Below the pieces are notes generated by a model. That model made no database searches, was not told the DNA's origin, and was given only the letters and a program-made list of their open reading frames with translations. A stretch of 64,000 nt of DNA from WLMZ01 sp031410915 (GTDB lineage: Bacteria > Actinomycetota > Acidimicrobiia > Acidimicrobiales > Ilumatobacteraceae), in contig JANNZY010000176.1 of assembly GCA_031410915.1 (NCBI GenBank), positions 1 through 64,000 on the forward strand, read 5' to 3'. The translations under genes were made by a program, and so were the position numbers. Of the stretch, positions 62,529 through 64,000 are shown piece by piece (position 1 is the first letter of the stretch; every line of letters begins with the position of its first letter).

Positions 62529-64000
62529 GACGCCACCGCCGCCGGGGTCTCGGTGATCTGCGAGGCGACGATCTCGGCGTAGGTCGGGCACGTCTGGACG
62601 AGGTGGTCGTGGGTGCCGAGCCCGACCGGCTCGCCGTCCTCCAGGACCAGGATCTGATCGGCACCGGCGATGGTGGACACACGCTGGGCCACGATGATCA
62701 TCGTCGCCTCACGGGTGTAGGGCACGAGCGCGGCGCGCAGCCGGGCATCGGTCGCCAGGTCCAGCGCGGAGAACGAGTCGTCGAACAGGTAGATCTCGGG
62801 TTTGCGGATCAGTGCCCGAGCGATGGCCAGCCGCTGGCGCTGACCACCGGAGACGTTCGTGCCACCCTGCGCGATGCGGGAATCGAGGCCGTCGGTCATC
62901 GCCCGCACGAAGTCGGCCGCCTGGGCGACGGTGAGGGCCTCCCACATCTCGTCCTCGGTCGCGTCGGGTTTGCCGTAGCGCAGGTTGCTGGCCACCGTGC
63001 CGGAGAACAGGTAGGGCCGTTGTGGCACGAGGCCGATGCGGTCCCACAGCACCTCCGGGGCGACCTCGCGGATGTCCACCCCGTCGACCAGGATCGAGCC
63101 GGAGGTGACGTCGGCGAGGCGTGGGACGAGGTTGAGCAACGTGGTCTTGCCCGAGCCGGTGCTGCCGATGATGGCAGTCGTCTGACCCGCCAGCGACGCA
63201 AACGACACGCCCGCGAGCACGGCCGCTTCGGCACCCGGGTAGTGGAACCCGACGTTGCGCAGCTCCAGCGAACCATGACCCTCGACCGAGTGGATCGGGT
63301 CGCCGGCAGGACGGACGGACGACTCGGTGTCGAGCACTTCAATGATCCGCTCGGCGCACACGCCGGCACGCGGGATCATCGCTGCGATGAAGCTGGCCAT
63401 CATCACCGACATCAGGATCTGGGCGAGGTAGCTGAGGAACGCGATCAACGCGCCAATGGACGTGGCCCCGCTGTTGATGCGGTTCGCGCCGATCCACAGC
63501 GCGGCGACGCTGGAACCGTTGAGAATCACGGTCACCGTCGGGAACATGAACGCCATCAACCGTCCGGCCCGCAGCGAAGTTTCGGTGAGGTCGTCGTTGA
63601 CGCGGGAGAAGCGCTTGGCCTCGTCCGGCTCGCGCACGAACGCGCGCACGACACGGATGCCGGAGATCTGCTCGCGCAGCACACCGTTGATGCCGTCGAT
63701 GCGCTCCTGCATCACGCGGAACATGGGCACCATGCGCGAGATCACGAGACCGACACAGATCACCAACAGCGGCACGCTGACGGTGAGGATGGTCGACAGT
63801 CCGACGTCTTCACGGATCGCCATGATCACGCCGCCGACGATGGTGATCGGGGCGGCGATCAACAGGGTGCACGTCATCTGGACCAGGATCTGCACCTGTT
63901 GCACGTCGTTGGTGATGCGGGTGATGAGCGAAGGCGCACCGAACACGCCCACTTCACGAGCGGAGTAATCGGTGACCCGATGGAAAAGTGCGCCGCGCAC
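62525..64000 (-). CDS. ABC transporter half-transporter (A), 5' end outside window
   Basis: 491 residues visible; the gene starts beyond base 64000. Membrane helices, then the ATPase with Walker A GSTGSGKTTLLNLV, signature NVSGGQRQRLAIARALI and Walker B YLFDDSFSALDLATDARLR, where the catalytic Glu after the Walker B Asp is Ser (DDS). This marks the degenerate site typical of the first half of heterodimeric ABC exporters such as TM287/288; the second subunit (DEATS) has an intact site. Confidence 0.9.
   Translation of the reverse strand: MRGALFHRVTDYSAREVGVFGAPSLITRITNDVQQVQILVQMTCTLLIAAPITIVGGVIMAIREDVGLSTILTVSVPLLVICVGLVISRMVPMFRVMQERIDGINGVLREQISGIRVVRAFVREPDEAKRFSRVNDDLTETSLRAGRLMAFMFPTVTVILNGSSVAALWIGANRINSGATSIGALIAFLSYLAQILMSVMMASFIAAMIPRAGVCAERIIEVLDTESSVRPAGDPIHSVEGHGSLELRNVGFHYPGAEAAVLAGVSFASLAGQTTAIIGSTGSGKTTLLNLVPRLADVTSGSILVDGVDIREVAPEVLWDRIGLVPQRPYLFSGTVASNLRYGKPDATEDEMWEALTVAQAADFVRAMTDGLDSRIAQGGTNVSGGQRQRLAIARALIRKPEIYLFDDSFSALDLATDARLRAALVPYTREATMIIVAQRVSTIAGADQILVLEDGEPVGLGTHDHLVQTCPTYAEIVASQITETPAAVAS

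Overview
The window is a high-GC chromosome segment from an actinobacterium. Mycothione reductase, several luciferase-like (F420-type) oxidoreductases, actinobacterial-type SUF genes, frequent GTG starts, ATGA/GTGA gene overlaps and TANNNT -10 boxes 6-8 nt before start codons (leaderless mRNAs) all fit. The mix of lipid/CoA enzymes and two-locus SUF genes suggests the Acidimicrobiia (Ilumatobacter-like), but that placement is inference. No rRNA, tRNA, CRISPR array or intact mobile element was seen.

1-4.5 kb: a partial GNAT gene, the remains of an IS3-type element whose right end cuts off an ECF sigma factor gene, a pair of identical palindromes, and a minus-strand operon (acyl-CoA dehydrogenase, membrane protein, 74-residue protein, alpha/beta hydrolase). 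4.5-5.2 kb: a Phd/VapC toxin-antitoxin pair with an 18-bp palindromic operator over its -10 box. 5.3-6.9 kb: an MBL-fold hydrolase and a fatty-acid desaturase.

6.9-19.2 kb: iron-sulfur cluster assembly split in two blocks, sufC-sufS-sufU on plus and sufB-(Cys-rich protein)-sufD-Rieske-sufC on minus, so there are two sufC genes. The sufC1 and sufB promoters share a 26-bp imperfect palindrome (22/26 identical, same orientation, 20-21 nt before the start codon). Between the blocks lie a divergent SDR / FadD19-like ligase pair, a DUF559-type gene surrounded by 41-bp hairpin repeats that become a 61-bp tandem array, and SnoaL, GNAT and YbaK genes.

19.3-31.1 kb: a molybdopterin oxidoreductase, two exported proteins, an HxlR regulator, a membrane-anchored M1-like metallopeptidase, argG, an M20 peptidase and a secreted CocE/S15-type hydrolase.

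31.3-47.7 kb: a catabolic region with luciferase-like oxidoreductases, a CaiB-type CoA-transferase, two DUF35 proteins paired with two thiolase-like (lipid-transfer/aldolase-type) proteins, acyl-CoA ligase, enoate reductase, mycothione reductase and a ThrH-like phosphatase. Four near-perfect copies of one 21-bp operator (TTTCTGACG, 3 nt, CGTCAGAAA) stand at the starts of the SDR/ligase, LLM, DUF35-thiolase and ligase/enoate-reductase units, almost all 17-18 nt from the start codon. This looks like a dispersed regulon for breakdown of steroid-like or other cyclic/branched acyl-CoA compounds.

47.7-64 kb: beta-lactamase-family and SGNH hydrolases, a NatAB-like ABC exporter, a DHA2 MFS exporter with TetR regulator, two DUF202 proteins, a glycosyltransferase, a MacB-like ABC pair and two coupled type I ABC half-transporters, the last running off the window. 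The non-coding stretch at 35.5-36.1 kb carries three 47-bp nested palindromes.
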